A DNA stretch of 64,000 nucleotides from Mrakia gelida (Eukaryota > Basidiomycota > Tremellomycetes > Cystofilobasidiales > Mrakiaceae), in contig BRON01000001.1 in the NCBI GenBank assembly GCA_024345305.1, positions 1,984,001-2,048,000 on the forward strand. Direction: 5' to 3'. Positions 34,115-46,600 of this stretch are shown here, piece after piece. The notes beneath the pieces are model-generated. The model saw only the letters and a list, made by a program, of their open reading frames with translations, did no database searches and was not told where the DNA came from. How positions within the stretch are numbered: the first letter of the stretch is position 1; each line of letters begins with the position of its first letter. A program made the position numbers and the translations under genes.

Positions 34115-37100
34115 TCAAGGACCGAACGATGGCCCGCCTCCTCCTCCTCCTCCTTGCGGCTCCTGCCAAGTTCCCACTCCTGCATATCCCCCAAAAGCCT
34201 GAGCTGGACCTCCGTCGCCCGTTGTCCGAGCCCATGTCCCTGGCGATCCGAAGTCTGGAAGAACGGTTTCCGCGTTCGAGCTGGGCCGTTGATTCTCGAG
34301 GCTGGTAGGGTAGAAGGGTTGGTGCTGTTGCTGCTGCTTCTGAGAAGGTGGTGGTGGCGAGAAACCCGGGAAGAGCGTCTGCGAAAGCGCGTCGAAGCGA
34401 AGAGAGGAGACGCAGGTGAGTTGGCAGAAGGAGAGACGAGAGAGGAGAGGCAAGAAGAGGATAGAGCGAACCATGAGAGGGTCTGTCCCAGCCGTCGAGA
34501 AGTCCATAGCTCCAAACATCGCGTCTCCTTGACCTCCAGCCGACTGGAGAAAGTCGTCGAAGCTGAAGCCTCCTCCTGCGGCCGTCGAAGAGGGTAGCAC
34601 GTCGAGAGATGGCGATGAAGTTGGCTGTCCTTTGTTGTAGAGATAGGCATTGGGATGTGGGGCTTGCGATGGGTTGGGGATTGAGGGGTTCGGTTGAAGG
34701 AAGGGAGAGGGTGACGAGGAAGAGGAGGAGGGAGAGTGGAGGGACCTTGTCGTTGAGGCTGTCGGGTCCTTTCGAAACGCGACTTGGAGAGCTTGGGCTT
34801 CAGCGATCTTCTTCTCCCTTGCCTTGCGACGAGTAACAGATTCCGAGGCGTAGTCGTATCGAGGAGCTGCGAGGACCGAGATCGCACCACTGGAGGAGGG
34901 AGAGCAAAAGAGGAACGAAGGATCAGGACGAGCGCGTTCCAAATCGTCAAACCTCCATGATTCCGTCGTGACCATGAAGGGAAGGAGACCAAGAAAGTGG
35001 AGTTAAGGGACTCACACCGTCTGTAGTAACCCCCAGTACCTCTTCGAAAACCGTTCCAGCAGGTCGACGCAGATCTCGACTCCTCCCATCGCCGTCGAAG
35101 CCTCCATCGATCCGTTCCCGCTCGTCGACGTTCCTCCCCAGACGCAGAGGCATAAGACTATCGCGGATCCCTAAATACAAAGGAGGAATATGTCAGCCGA
35201 GGTATTCAGGCCGAAGAGAGGGAATGGGAGACTCACGTAGCAGGCGAAAAGCCCTGGTGCTGGAAGTTGACCTGTTCGCTTTTCGTACTCCCCCATGATC
35301 TGGACTGCTTCGAGAGCTGCTGAAAAGGTGGTAGCCATGAAGGTGGGAGAGGTGGAGATGGGATGCTGAGGGGAAGGAAGGAAAAGGCGATGAAGGAAGG
35401 CCTGTTGGAGAACGAGGCAGATAGCGAGTTCAGCGGACGCGACGGTCGGACTAAAGCAAGTCGAAGGAGGCTCACCACGGCGTTCTGGTAGCTGATATGC
35501 AGAGCTGCGGCGAGTCGGAAGTTGAGAGTGTTATCTGAATTCGCTGATGGGTTCCAGTGGAGACTGTGAGAACCAATGTTGAAAGGGATCAGCGCCGAAC
35601 CGGGGACGCACAAGCCAGAAGCGAGAACGAACGCTGGAGGAATTGATCTGGACCACTCCTGGAGCTGACGACCGAGCTCTTCGACGAGCTGAACTGATGT
35701 CGTTCCATCATGAGCGTGAGGGTCGATGCCGTAGAGCTTTGCTGAGATCCGAGCGAGGATGACGGAGAGACGGCATTGAAGCTTGAAAGCATCGACTCGA
35801 GACGAGGGTTCGCTTGAGGGCCCGTGACTGTCCTCCCAGAATGCAGAGTCGAACTCGAGGGTGGCGTCGTAGCTTTTAGATCAGGAAAAAGTGTCAGCAA
35901 CGCGATTGAAGGAAAGATGGGGCGGAGAAGATGAAAAGCGCAACGAACTCTGCTTCCGCGAGATTCGAAGGTCGACCGAGGTTCCCTGATAGCTCGATAT
36001 CGAGGACTTGAAGACTGCGAAAGGAGACGAATTGTAGAAGTTGGGTCAGCTGAAGTCGAGGACGAGGGACTCAAGATAAGACTGACCACCAGAACGCCCG
36101 TCTGAAGAGCTCGTTCTCAACCTTGTCGTCCGAGCGCTGAGTTCCTCTCCTGTGAGCTCCGACGTCAACAGCTGCTAGCAGACCTTGCCCGGTGATGGTC
36201 CAGGATGAGCGAGGTTGACCGAATTGAACTCGGAGGAACATGGTGAGGAGCTGGTAAGAAGAGAAGGAAGTCGATGTCAGGTCGCGTCGAACCGAAATTG
36301 TCGTCTCTTGTCCATGACTCACGACGGCGATCTGGAGATCGTAAAGGTCTGTTGGGACAAGGGGAGACTTGGCGATCTTTCGGTAGGCGTGGTAGTATCT
36401 GCAAGAGGGTGATGGTCGAGGTCAGAGAGATTCGAATGGAGACGAGATCAGCAAAACAACTTCGACGACTCACATCCATCCTCGAGAACGAGCGTCGTCC
36501 GAGCCAGGGAAGTTGACTCTCGAGTCGTCGAGGTACAGGGAGGCGACAGCGAAGACGAGCAGACATAGCCTGGCGAATCCTTCGTGGGCGTAGAACAGCT
36601 GAGAGTAGTATCGACTGAGAAGGAAAGCCATGGGTCAGTTTCGGAAGAGAGAACGAACGAAAGGATATGCTCGCTCACCGTAAAAAGTGCGACTTCTGTA
36701 GCAGAGGGACGCTTTCGCTAGGGAAGCCAAAGTAGGTATCAATGAGAAGAGTGGCGAGCGATTCGTCTGGCCAACTGTCGAAGATGTTGGGCGAGAGGAG
36801 GGCGAAGAACTCTGGAGAGGGAGCAGGGGCGTCTGGGTTCCACGTCGATGGGTCTGGAGTTTGCTGCCAGTTCGAACTGTGAATGGATAGAGAGGTTGAG
36901 CGCTATTTCCGTCGAGAGGCGAAGGGGGTGGAGAGTAGACTCACTACGACGCCTGGAGGAGGAGAAGCTCGAGCGACGACGGGTGAAGAGCGATCTCTTC
37001 CCAGTCTGGTCGAGTGAGAAGAGCGAGAAGGCGAAGATCAGTCCCGAGGAAGGAGGGACGTGAGCCATTTCACTCACAGTTCTGGGATGTTGGTCCGTAC

Positions 37101-38775
37101 TTGAAACCTGCGGCACTGAACAGAAGGGGGATGGCCGATGACTGTGGTGAAGGAAAGGTTGAGTCAGACGCGTTCGTTCGAGGGAAAGATGCTGAAAGGA
37201 GAAGATTGCGAACCTTTCCTTGGAACGACTGTGTAAGGGAAGAGAAGAGAAGCATCAGGGTGAGATTGAGTCAAAGCAAAAGAAGGAGCTCGAGGCGGGC
37301 ACGCACCTTCGTCTCCACCTCATCAGGTCTCGCGAGCTTGACGAAACTTCGAGCGAGATCGTCTTCGTCGGCATCCTTCCCCTTCTGTCTTCTTTCGGCA
37401 GAGAGAGAGATGTGAGGGAGTACCCGAGATTGGGGTGGTAGCTGAGAGGGACCTTGACTCGACGACGATAGGGAAAGAGAGGGTCGACTCGACGACGCGT
37501 CGAGGGAGTCAATGGACGTGGTGGAGGAGTGTCGAGGAGGGATGGGAAGACCAGAGAGAGGTTCCGACTTGAGTTTGATGGCTGGACGACGACCTGAGAA
37601 ATCCGCTTGATCTAGCACCAGTGGACCTCCGAGCTCGTCCTCGAGGTCGATGTCGGGTCGGATCTGAGGAAGAGGATGCGAGGAGTTAATTTCTGCGAGC
37701 GAAACAGAGGAAAAGGGGATCAAGAAGACTGCTGACTTGGGTGATGAGTTCCGTGAGCCTCTTCAAGCGCATCTCGATTGACTCTACATATCTGAGGAGG
37801 AGGAAGGAGAACGTTCAGCTCCAGGCGATCGACGACGCGTCAAACCGTCTTAAAATGGGTACTCACCCCTTGGGGATGTTCCTCCGCTTCGAGGGCTCCT
37901 CGTACGCACATACTAGGTCACCGGTAACGCAGTTCGTACATCCTGGATAGAGGAAGAAAGAAGGGCGGATGAGGCAGAAAAGAGAGGAAAGAGCGGAAGC
38001 GTTGGACTCAGCGATCGAGCTTCGACTCCAACGAGAACGACACCTCAATTTTTGAAGGGGACGAATGGAAAGGTTCCGCACTCACGGTTGTCTGGTGCGT
38101 CTGCGCCGTCGCAGCGAACCTGGTACGGAAGGAGAGCAAGGTGAGCGAACGATTGAAAGACTGCGAGGCTCGAGGTCCCTTCGCGAGAAGAGGAAGTCCA
38201 GAGCTGGCTTCGAACGCCTGACGGCTGGGAGAAGCTCACAAACCTTCATTATACGACACTTATCACCTAATAAGACCAAAGGTAAAGAGTCGGTAGTCAG
38301 TACTGAGCTCTGCGAGGGACAACGGCGGAGGGCGAGGTGCGAGCTCGAACTCTCGACTTCGTCAAGCGAGACGAGTGACAGCCTGGGAGGACTGGTAGAT
38401 ATGCGGCACGCGACTGATCCCATCAAGAGACGTCTGCCAGCTGTCTATGTATATTTGGTCGAGACGGGAACTGCCCAGGACGTGAAGCAGCGTTGAAACG
38501 GCGAGAGGGAGAGGAAGGAGGGCTGAAGGTGAGCTCGGACGTCCGAGCTCACGTCGGGTCACCGACCTGGCTCTAGGTCTTCAACGACTCAACTCTATAG
38601 ACGAGGTCTTAGAGGTGTAGGAGAGCGCTCCAGGGAAACTCTAAAGCCCCAAAACGAAGGAGGAAGGAACGACCGGCGACTCACAAGCTCGAGTGATCTT
38701 CCTTCCTTTGGTCGATGTTGACGGTCCTTCGTCTTCCTCCGAGTGGTTTCGAGTTCGATTTCGAGACGAGCCCAT
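34115..38775 (-). CDS. Zn2Cys6 fungal transcription factor
   Basis: Nuclear regulator with a GAL4-type zinc cluster and the fungal transcription-factor domain. The start at 38775 gives MGSSRNRTRNHSEEDEGPST, then TKGRKITRA. The cluster is built from four exons: 38685-38775 ends in the first base of the first Cys codon, a 23-base exon at 38244-38266 gives DKCRIMK, then VRCDGADAPDN, then RCTNCVTGDLVCAYEEPSKR. All six Cys are present. A coiled segment (YVESIEMRLKRLTELI) and a long Ser/Pro linker follow. The middle-homology domain has HEGFARLCLLVFAVASLYLD, RYYHAYRKIAKSPLVPTDLY and LLTMFLRVQFGQPRSSWTIT with VDVGAHRRG, as in the family. The C-terminus is Gln/Gly/Pro-rich with a GGGGGGGP stretch and may be an activation region. 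The stop is at 34115-34117. More than 15 exons. It diverges from the Cys-rich gene at 39432. Target unknown. Confidence 0.85.
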
Positions 38776-39431
38776 CCGGATACGAATGGAGAGGGATGAA
38801 AAGGGGTAGACGATGAAGAGAGTGAGGTTTCTGGGTTGGGAGAAGGTGAAGGGTAGGAAGAAGCGCGCCAACAGGTCAACTCCGAGCGAGGTTCAGTCGT
38901 CGATTTGGCGGTGAGTCTTCCCTTCGTCCTCTTAGCCCTAACGACCAGCGACCTTGATCGGACAAATCCTATTCGAGCGTAACTCTCTGGATTTCCCTGT
39001 ACAAGATGAAGACGAGGGTCGTACGCTAGATTAGATTGTGGGAGAGAAGGATCGGTCTTCAACAATCCCTCTCGTCGGCGGTGTTGAGCTCGATCCCTTC
39101 CTTCCTTCCCTCCTTCCCTCGCTCGACATCCGCTCCCTCTAGCCCCTGCCTCTCGATCTTTCTTATCTCTCAGCTCGACTTGAAGAGCCTTAAGATATCT
39201 GGGAGGTCCAAAATCAGCCACGCTCAGCGCACAGACCTCGGCGGAAGGCGAAAGGCGACCAGGAACGGTCTCCTCCCCTCCCTCCCTCCCTCCCTTCCTT
39301 CCTTCAGCTGACCCCTTCAGCTCCCTGAACCTCTTTGACCTTCAACCACCACCTTCTTTCCCTCACACTCTCTCATTATCCACTCTTTTTGCCCTTCCGT
39401 CAGCATCCTTTCGTTCCCCTCGCCAGCAAAG
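38776..39431. other. Divergent promoter region
   Basis: Lies between the Zn2Cys6 regulator (-) and the first tandem Cys-rich gene (+). It is pyrimidine-rich on the plus strand in its right half (CCCTCCCTCCCTCCCTTCCT near 39280). A sequence TCGGCGG occurs near 39238, but I see no clear paired CGG/CCG operator. The minus-strand open frame across it is not coding-like. Confidence 0.5.
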
Positions 39432-41037
39432 ATGCTCAGCTCCTTCGTCCTCCTTATCTCGCTCATCTCGACCTCCCTTCCCGTCCTCGCGTCAGGTCAG
39501 TCTTTCTCGTTCTGCTTCCTTGCCTTTCCCGCACTTTCAATGAAGATCCTGACATCCTCTCTTCATCTCCCTCTTTGACTCTCACTCTCCGAACAGTCAT
39601 CCCTCAGGACTCTTGTTCGTCCCAGTCTTCGCTCTCACAGCTCTCCCGATCTCTCCCCTCGCCTCACGACCGGTGCTGAAAACCCTTTCCCTCTACCTCT
39701 TCTTCTTCTCAACAGACTCTCTTCTCGAGCGAGACGCCATCTTTGCTCCTGCAACTCATCGATCCGTTCTCGAGGCTTCAAGACGTACGTCTCCTCTTCT
39801 ATCGGCCCTGCTCGTCGTCGTTCCCTCCCGTCCTTTCACCTCCCACTCCAATCTCCTCCCTACCCACATCCTTCTTGAGACTACCTCTCTCACCATCTTC
39901 TCACCCTTCGTCTCCTCGCAGGTGGTACCCGAGGCTCGCCTTCCTTCCCTTTCGAAGACGCTCAGCTCATGTCTCGACAGGCCACGACCGGATCCGATCT
40001 CCCTGTAAGCCCACCCTCTCTGACCATTCACGTTTCTCATAAACTTCGACGCTGACCGCAGCTTCCCTCCCTTCTCCTTCCTTCCTACTCCTTCCTCCTC
40101 TAGGTTACCTGCGAGAGTAGCTGCACGGACGAGGTCATCGAGGCCAACACGCCTGCTTGCGTTTCGAGCGCTAGCGATGCTTCCTGTCAGTTTGTTTCTT
40201 GCCTTCCCACCCCCTCATCAAGCACCACCTGACCTTCTACCTTCACTTCTTTAGGCACCTGCGCTCCCACCCACCTCGCCGACGTCGACAAGGTACGTTC
40301 GAGATCCAGATCTCTTCGTTCGTTTGCTCGTTCTCGTTGACCGTCTCGCTGATCGCTCTGTTTCTTCTGGTCGTCCACTCATAGTGCCTGACTTGCGTCG
40401 AGAAGGAGGATCCCAACTCGGACGTCTTCCTCGGTCCTGGAGGAGAGAAGTTCACCGTCGAGGAGCTCGTTTCAGGTTCGTTCGGAATGACTCGTCGCCC
40501 TTCTCCCTCCTCGAGTTTGGACGACGCGAGACCAGACGAGCTGACCTTTCTTCTCTTCCGCTCTCCGTTCTGTATCCGTTCTGCAACACCTCTATTACTT
40601 CAGCCCTTCAGTCGCTCTGGTGAGTCTTCCGTTCGCCATTTCGTTCGAGACGCGTCGCCGTTCCTCGTTCGAGCTTGTGCTGACTTCTCCTTCTTCTACT
40701 CGACCTCCGCAGTGACACCTCGCTCCCTACCATCACCGAGTCATCCCTCGTCACCACTGGAAGAAGCTCCGAAGCTCTTTCTCCTTCTTCGACTGGACGA
40801 GAAGGAGGAGGTTCTCCTCTCACCGCCGGCTCGTCAACCCAAACCACCGGAGCCGCTGCTGCTCCTTCTCTTCGAACTACCACCGCTGGAGGAGGAACTG
40901 GTGGTACTGCAGGAGCTTCTACTCCTTCTTCCCTTTCGGCTCAGGGAAAGACTGGTGCAGCAGGAGGGAAGGTCGAAGTCGGGAACGCGTTCTCGGTCGT
41001 CGTCGTCGTCGCAGCGTTGCTCACTCTTCTCGCTTAG
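39432..41037 (+). CDS. Secreted Cys-rich protein with GPI-like tail, tandem member 1
   Basis: Predicted secreted, probably wall- or membrane-anchored protein. The signal peptide is MLSSFVLLISLISTSLPVLA, with a donor right after the Ser codon. Exons follow into GTRGSPSFPFEDAQLMSRQA and the Cys core: PVTCESSCTDEVIEA, TPACVSS, ASCTCAPTHLADVDKCLTCV. Next is DVFLGPGGEKFTVEELVS, closely matched in the next gene by AFLLGPDGTSWSAETWVG. A Thr/Ser/Gly-rich stalk (TTAGGGTGGTAGASTPS) leads to NAFSVVVVVAALLTLLA and TAG, a typical GPI-attachment tail. Exons at about 39.6-39.8 kb join less certainly. It shares the C-x3-C, C, C-x-C, C-x2-C pattern with the genes at 16.3 and 41.4 kb. Its 39432 start diverges from a Zn2Cys6 regulator. 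Function unknown; it is not a canonical CFEM by spacing. Confidence 0.75.
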
Positions 41038-41445
41038 CTTCTCCTTCGGCCTCGCGACGCTTGGACGAACATCTTCTTCTTCAGTTTGTACACCAGTCTA
41101 GCCCTCGGTCGCTCTCTCAGTCTGTACCACCAGCTCTCATCAACCCTCGATATCACGTTCGTTTTCTTGGTCGTCGTCCCCCTTCCCTCTTCTCGGCTCG
41201 CGATTGTTGGGATTGCAGCGTGAACGGAGCCTCCGTTCCTTCTAGGCAAGGGTCCGTTTTCGACAGGAGGAAGAAGGGACGGGAGGGGGAAGGGGAGGCT
41301 TCGGTTCGTGCCTGGCGATCTCATCGCGACGTTTCACCCTCCTCCCCTCTCTCCCTCTTCTCTCTCCAACCACATCCCTCTCTTCTTTTCACCTCTTCTT
41401 CCCTCTCTCTTTCATTTTAGCTTCTCACCAAGGATCTCTCCCAAG
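41038..41445 (+). other. Spacer between tandem Cys-rich genes
   Basis: Contains the 3' UTR of the first gene and the promoter of the second. A pyrimidine-rich stretch (about 41335-41420) precedes the second start. No other gene is supported. Confidence 0.55.
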
Positions 41446-43123
41446 ATGGTCCTCCCCACGCTCGTTCAACTTCAATTCCTCGTCCTCTCCTCCTCCGCCC
41501 TCCTCTTCGTTCAAGGTACGTCGAGCTCTTGTCCTCATTCCCTCCACTGCCTCCCTCCTCGCCCTCGCGCTGACTCCTCCTTCTAATCTTCTTCTTTGTC
41601 GGTGCTAGCCTCAGCCTCCTTGGGTGGTACGTTCTCGCTTCTCTCCTTCTTCTCGTTGCTCGCGAGGGAAAGAAAGGTGGATGGTTTGGGTTTGGGCTGA
41701 GCTCGGGCTCACCCCTCCCCTCCTCCTTGCCTTCTTCGCTGACCTCTCTCTCCTCCCCTTCCCTTCGTTCTCAGACGGCGGGAACGGCTACCTTCCTCTC
41801 CGAGGCTCAGAGCTCAGTGGAGACTCTCTTTTCCCTTTCCAACACAGTTCGTGCACCCATCCTCGACCTCCTCGTCGTCGTTCGTTCCTTTCACCTCGAG
41901 AGCCAAACGGGACCTGACGCTCTTCGTTCTTCACTTCGTCTCTTCTCACAGGATCCATCGAATCAATCCACCCTGCTCTTGAAGCTCGCGATCCCGCTTC
42001 GTCGGACCCTCCTGTGAGTCGCTTCCCTCGTGTTTTCGGAGATGGAGGAGAGGAGAAGTGAAGCTGACCTCCTCGTCGTTTGGCTTTGGTCGTTGCTTGC
42101 CCAGGCCTCTTGCTACTCGGTCTGCTTCGAGGGGAGCCTCGACAACGTCCCTTCGTGCGATACAGATACTGGGAGCGTCGCTTGTGAGTAAAGTCACGTC
42201 GTGGAGAGGAGAGCGGAGAGAGAGCTGACCTCGTTCGTCGTCGTAGGCGCATGCTCCCCCGTCGCCATGGCCGACTTCGCTAAGGTTCGTAGCTCTAGGA
42301 GACATATTTGATACCCAAGCTGACATATCCATCTCTCTCGGCTCGTCAGTGCTTCACTTGCGCGGAAGACGTCGACCCTGGCGGAGCTTTCCTCCTCGGT
42401 CCCGATGGAACGAGCTGGTCGGCTGAGACTTGGGTTGGAGGTGAGTTCAGTTGCGTGTCCTTGCCCTCCTTATGCTGACTCGTCTTCGCTCCTTCTCTTC
42501 GTGCAGCTCTCGCTTCATCCTGGTACGTCTCGTCTCACCTCTCGTCGAACGTTTCGTCGCGTCGCTCACCCTCGCTTCGTCTCCCGTTTTCTTCCTCCAG
42601 CCTCGAAGCCTCCGCCTCAGTCCTCCCTTCGACCCTCCCCTCCGACACCGCCTCGACCCTCCCTCTCTCTATCATCGAATCCAACCTCCTCTCCGCCGCT
42701 CCCACCACCAGCGGCGACGTCGATCCCTCAACCCTCCTCGAGTCGGACTCCCTCACCTCCTCGGATGCTCCTTCTTCCACCACCCTCAACGCTCCCTCAT
42801 CCACCACTCACGTCCACACTCCTTCGACTACCCACACCTCTCCTCTCGCCATCGTCACGGTCGTCGCAACAACCACTCTCATCTCCTCGTCGAGGTTCGT
42901 CACGTCTCAAGTCGGACCTCTCACCCTGTCGCAAAGTCGAGCCTCCTCGTCCTCCTCCAAGAGCATCCCCGTCCCATCGGCCACGTCGACGGATGGAGTT
43001 GATGTGGAGGTGATCTCCGGGCCGGCTAGGTCTTCGTCTGGGTTCAGGAAGGGCGGGAAGGAGGGTGGGATGGGCCTTTGGGTTGCGTTCGTCGTCGCGT
43101 CGGCGGGTTTGGTTTTGGCTTGA
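41446..43123 (+). CDS. Secreted Cys-rich protein with GPI-like tail, tandem member 2
   Basis: Tandem paralogue of the preceding gene, same strand, 408 bases downstream. The signal peptide is MVLPTLVQLQFLVLSSSALL, followed by FVQASA. The exons between 41.63 and 42.0 kb are hand-joined and give GSIESIHPALEARDPASSDP. The Cys core is ASCYSVCFEGSLDNVPSCD, VACACSPVAMADFAKCFTCA, then EDVDPGGAFLLGPDGTSWSA. A later Cys occurs in ALASSCLEASASVLPSTLPS. A long Ser/Thr stalk of roughly 200 residues (THVHTPSTTHTSPLA) follows, probably O-mannosylated. The C-terminus GGMGLWVAFVVASAGLVLA before TGA at 43121-43123 is a GPI-type tail. The stalk is much longer than in member 1, so this copy may reach further out of the wall. 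Function unknown. Confidence 0.78.
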
Positions 43124-43645
43124 GTCGAGGGACTCAAGGACTTGTTTACTCTCTCTCGCTCTTTCTCTCTCTTTCTTACTTTATTCATAATGGTGTATAT
43201 AGGTCTGGTTTCGTTTTTAATGGGATGTTCCCTTTCGCTTTCTCGAGATGGGAAGAGCGAACCTCTTCGACGCGTCGTCGAACGAGAGTGGTTGAAGAGC
43301 TGGCTCTTTCAGTCCTTCCTTCGCACACACGAGTCACCTATCATTCTCAGGCTCCATGCTCTCCCTATTGGATGTTCCAAACAAGGCAAGATATTTTTTT
43401 TGAGTATATAAACGCAGCATTTTGAGCCCGCCTCCCTCGAAATCCAAACTCGTCACTCCGCCCTCGAGCTCCCGACGCCCACCTTCTCCTCTTCCCTTCC
43501 CTTCTTCTCCCCCTCTTTCTCGTTGCTCGTCGCTCTCTCTCTATCTATCCTCGGCTACCTCTCCACTTTTCAACATCCAAACCCAGCGAAACCCTTCCCC
43601 AACTTCCCTCTCGCCACCACCCATCTCCCCTCCCCTCCCTCCACG
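43124..43645 (+). other. Intergenic, promoter of the coiled-coil gene
   Basis: Holds the 3' UTR of the second Cys-rich gene and a TATA-like element (listed separately). A pyrimidine-rich leader runs from about 43430 to the ATG at 43646. No gene is supported. Confidence 0.55.
43405..43412 (+). promoter_or_regulatory. TATA-like element
   Basis: TATATAAA, preceded by a T-run, 234 bases upstream of the ATG at 43646. It is one of the few clean TATA-like boxes in this G+C-rich window and sits correctly to drive the coiled-coil gene. Transcript start not known. Confidence 0.45.
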
Positions 43646-46600
43646 ATGGCTCGAACGACCCGAGCTTCCGCCACCAAAACGAAACCTACTCGAACTTCGT
43701 CAAAGAAAAGATCCACGAAGGGAGCAGCCTCAACGACGACAACGACGAGGAAGAAGGTCGGAGGAGGAGAAGCAGAGGGTGTGGAGCTAGGGAAGAAGGG
43801 AGCAGAAGGAGGAAGAGCGACTCACAGATGGACTTATCTCGAACGTGAGTTGCATTCGATCTAGTCCTGGGCTTGGGATGGGATGGTAGAATTGGGAGAG
43901 GAAGGTTGGTAGTGTGGAGAGGTGAAGAAAGGACAAGGTGCATTGGGGAGAGGGAGGTTGTCGACGCGCTCGACTGGGAGAGGGAAGGTTCGAGGAAGAG
44001 GAGAGACTCTCTTCAACACGTAGGAGCTGGTTGATCTTTTGGATCATCCTTACAGCGGAAGACCCTTGATCCGTCGTCCCTCCTTCCTCGAGGAAAGAAA
44101 GCGAGGAAGGTCGGTGGGGCGAGGGAGGGAATGTTTGACACGTGTCGCGATGTGCCCATGTCGGAGGAAGGATCATGACGCGACCTTCTTCGAAGCTTTT
44201 CGAGGCGCTCGAACCTGAGAGTCTCGGTTCCTCGTATGGCCGTCAGGTGAAAGACGAGCTGAAGGGAACCGGAGCGACGCGAGGCTCTGGAGAGAAGTCC
44301 GAACTTGTCTCCCGAATCGAACGACGCGGCTGACCTCCCTCCCCTTCTCCCTTATCCCTCCCCTTCTCACAGGTAATCTACACGCGTTCAACTTCCTGCT
44401 CTCGAAGAGTCCTCGATCCAAGGTCAACATCCGATCTGTCATCTTCCAAGGTCAGTTCTGATTTCAAGCCTCGCTCCCTCTCGTTTCGCTCGACGTTCGC
44501 TTTTCCCAACTCTGTCCTTCCGCCCTCTTCTTCCTCAGTCACTCGACAGGCAGCAGATCACGATGAAGCCCTCCCGAGGGCTCACACCTACATCATCAAA
44601 GCCATGCATCTTCTGGTTCGTCTGCCTTCTCGACTCGCAGCTTTCCCTCGTCCCAGTCGCGTCGAGGATCGAGGACTGACCTTTGGCTCATTGTTCCATC
44701 AAAAGGCCGAGAAGGACTTCCTAGTTCGACATGATCAAGGCACCAACTACTCGTAAGTCACGTCTCATCCTCCCCGATTCGCTGAACTCTCTTGTGCGGA
44801 TCTCGTCTTGCTGACTCTTTGACGCGTCGTTTCGTTTCCCCTCGCAGCCTCTCCGACTCCGGAAAAGCTCTCGTCGCATCGACCAAGAGGGATCTCGGTC
44901 TTCCAGGTACTACGAAACTCAGTGCTCTCGAGGAAGAGGTATGTTTCTTCATCTAATCTCGAACGAACCCGTCGCGTGCCTGTCTCGGGCTTTCGTCTCC
45001 CTTCTGGCCGTGAGCTTACCTTCGTTCCGCTTCTCAAACAGACTCTCTGGCTCGCCATCTCGCAAGAGATATCCGGTACTCGTCGATCTACCAAGTATCT
45101 CTCTCCCAGATCTCGAACTTCGACTCCGACGCGACGAGGAGGAGGAGGATCGAGGAAGTCGACGACCAAGAAGCGAGTCTCGAGGGATTCTGACGACGAG
45201 GAGATGGACGACGACGAGGAGGAGGATCAGGTCGATCAGAAGACCGTCAGGAAAGAGGTGCGTCTCTTCATTCGACAGGACGCGTTTGAAGGAGACGCCG
45301 AAACGGGAGCTGACCCTCGTGTTCTCGTGGTTCAACAGTCGTCGGACATCAAGAAGCTCAAGAAGGAACTGGAACGACTTCGAGCTGAGAAGGGAGCCTG
45401 GGAGGAGGAGAAGGCTCAGATGATTGAGGAACAGGAGAGGGCTGCCGAGAAAGCGCAACGGGACGAGCTCGCGATGTGAGTTCATCGTTCTTCTCGTGTT
45501 GGTCGAACGCGTCGCTGATTATTTCTTGGTCTTTTCTCGCTTCTCAGGGACTACTACCCAGCCGACGACAACAACTTCGCAGACGACTACGACATCCAGT
45601 TCAATCCACTCGACCGAACTGTCTCCAACTCTCCTCAACCCGCTCGAGACGACGACGACGAGCCCGCAGATCAGCAGCCTCTCCCTTCTCCTCGACCCTC
45701 CTCTCCCTCCGACGGCCACCGAGACGCAGCAGGCCCCTCTTCAACTCGACAGACTCGACAAGACGAGGATCTTCACGCTGGTCCATCCCGATCTCGAGCG
45801 GCAACTCTCTCTCGAAACGCCAGCTTCGCTCTCAGTCAGACGAGAACGCCTTCCGCGTCTCCCTCTCGAGTCTCCAAGGTTTTGCCGTCCGGAGCGAAAG
45901 AACAGGACGCCGCTCTGGAGAAGTTAGAGACGCTTTCTGGGTCGAAGGGCTGGGACAGTGTTGTTGAGGTCGTGGGAGAGTGGAAGGAGAAGGTCGTTGA
46001 ACTCGAGAAGCAGGACGCGACGGTCAGGCTTCTTGTTCTTCCCTTCCTCTGATATGAAGACAGTGGAATCACGGGACATCTCGACTGACCTCTATAATTT
46101 TTCTCTTCCGTTACCAGATCAACGAACAGTCCTCGCAGATCTTCAACCTCAAGGCTCGAGTCTCGGAACTCGACGAGGAACTCCTCACGTCGGTCGACCT
46201 TCAAGCCCGCTTCGATTCGGTCTCCACTTCCCTCGCCGCCAAGGAGGAAGTCATCGCCAACCTCGAAACCACCGTCGAGGAACTCCAGACGACGTTCGCA
46301 TCGAACCAGACGGCTCTCGAAGAACTCAACACGACCGTGTCGACCAAGGCTTCGAGGATCGAGGAGCTCGTCCGAGACGTCGAGGATCGAGATCGAAACG
46401 TCGTCGAGCTCAACAAGCAGATCGCTACGCTCGCCTCCTCGGAAACGGACCTTCAAACCTCCCTCTCTTCGGCTCAGTCGGATATCGAAGTCGCTCGAGG
46501 GAAGAACGAGGTGCTCGAGAAGCAGATCAAGGACGTCGAGCTCGCCCTCGCGTCGGAAAAGGAGAAGGTCCAGTCTCTGGAGGTTCGACTCGTCGAAAAG

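Noticed and set aside
33574..34992. Minus-strand open frame of 472 codons
   Set aside because: It runs through the C-terminal exons and introns of the Zn2Cys6 gene in another frame and into the upstream flank of the membrane-protein gene; composition is Ser/Arg low complexity with no motif.
39432..43123. Calling the Cys-rich proteins CFEM proteins
   Set aside because: They are secreted, Cys-rich and GPI-tailed like many CFEM proteins, but the order C-x3-C, C, C-x-C, C-x2-C does not fit the eight-Cys CFEM spacing as I know it.
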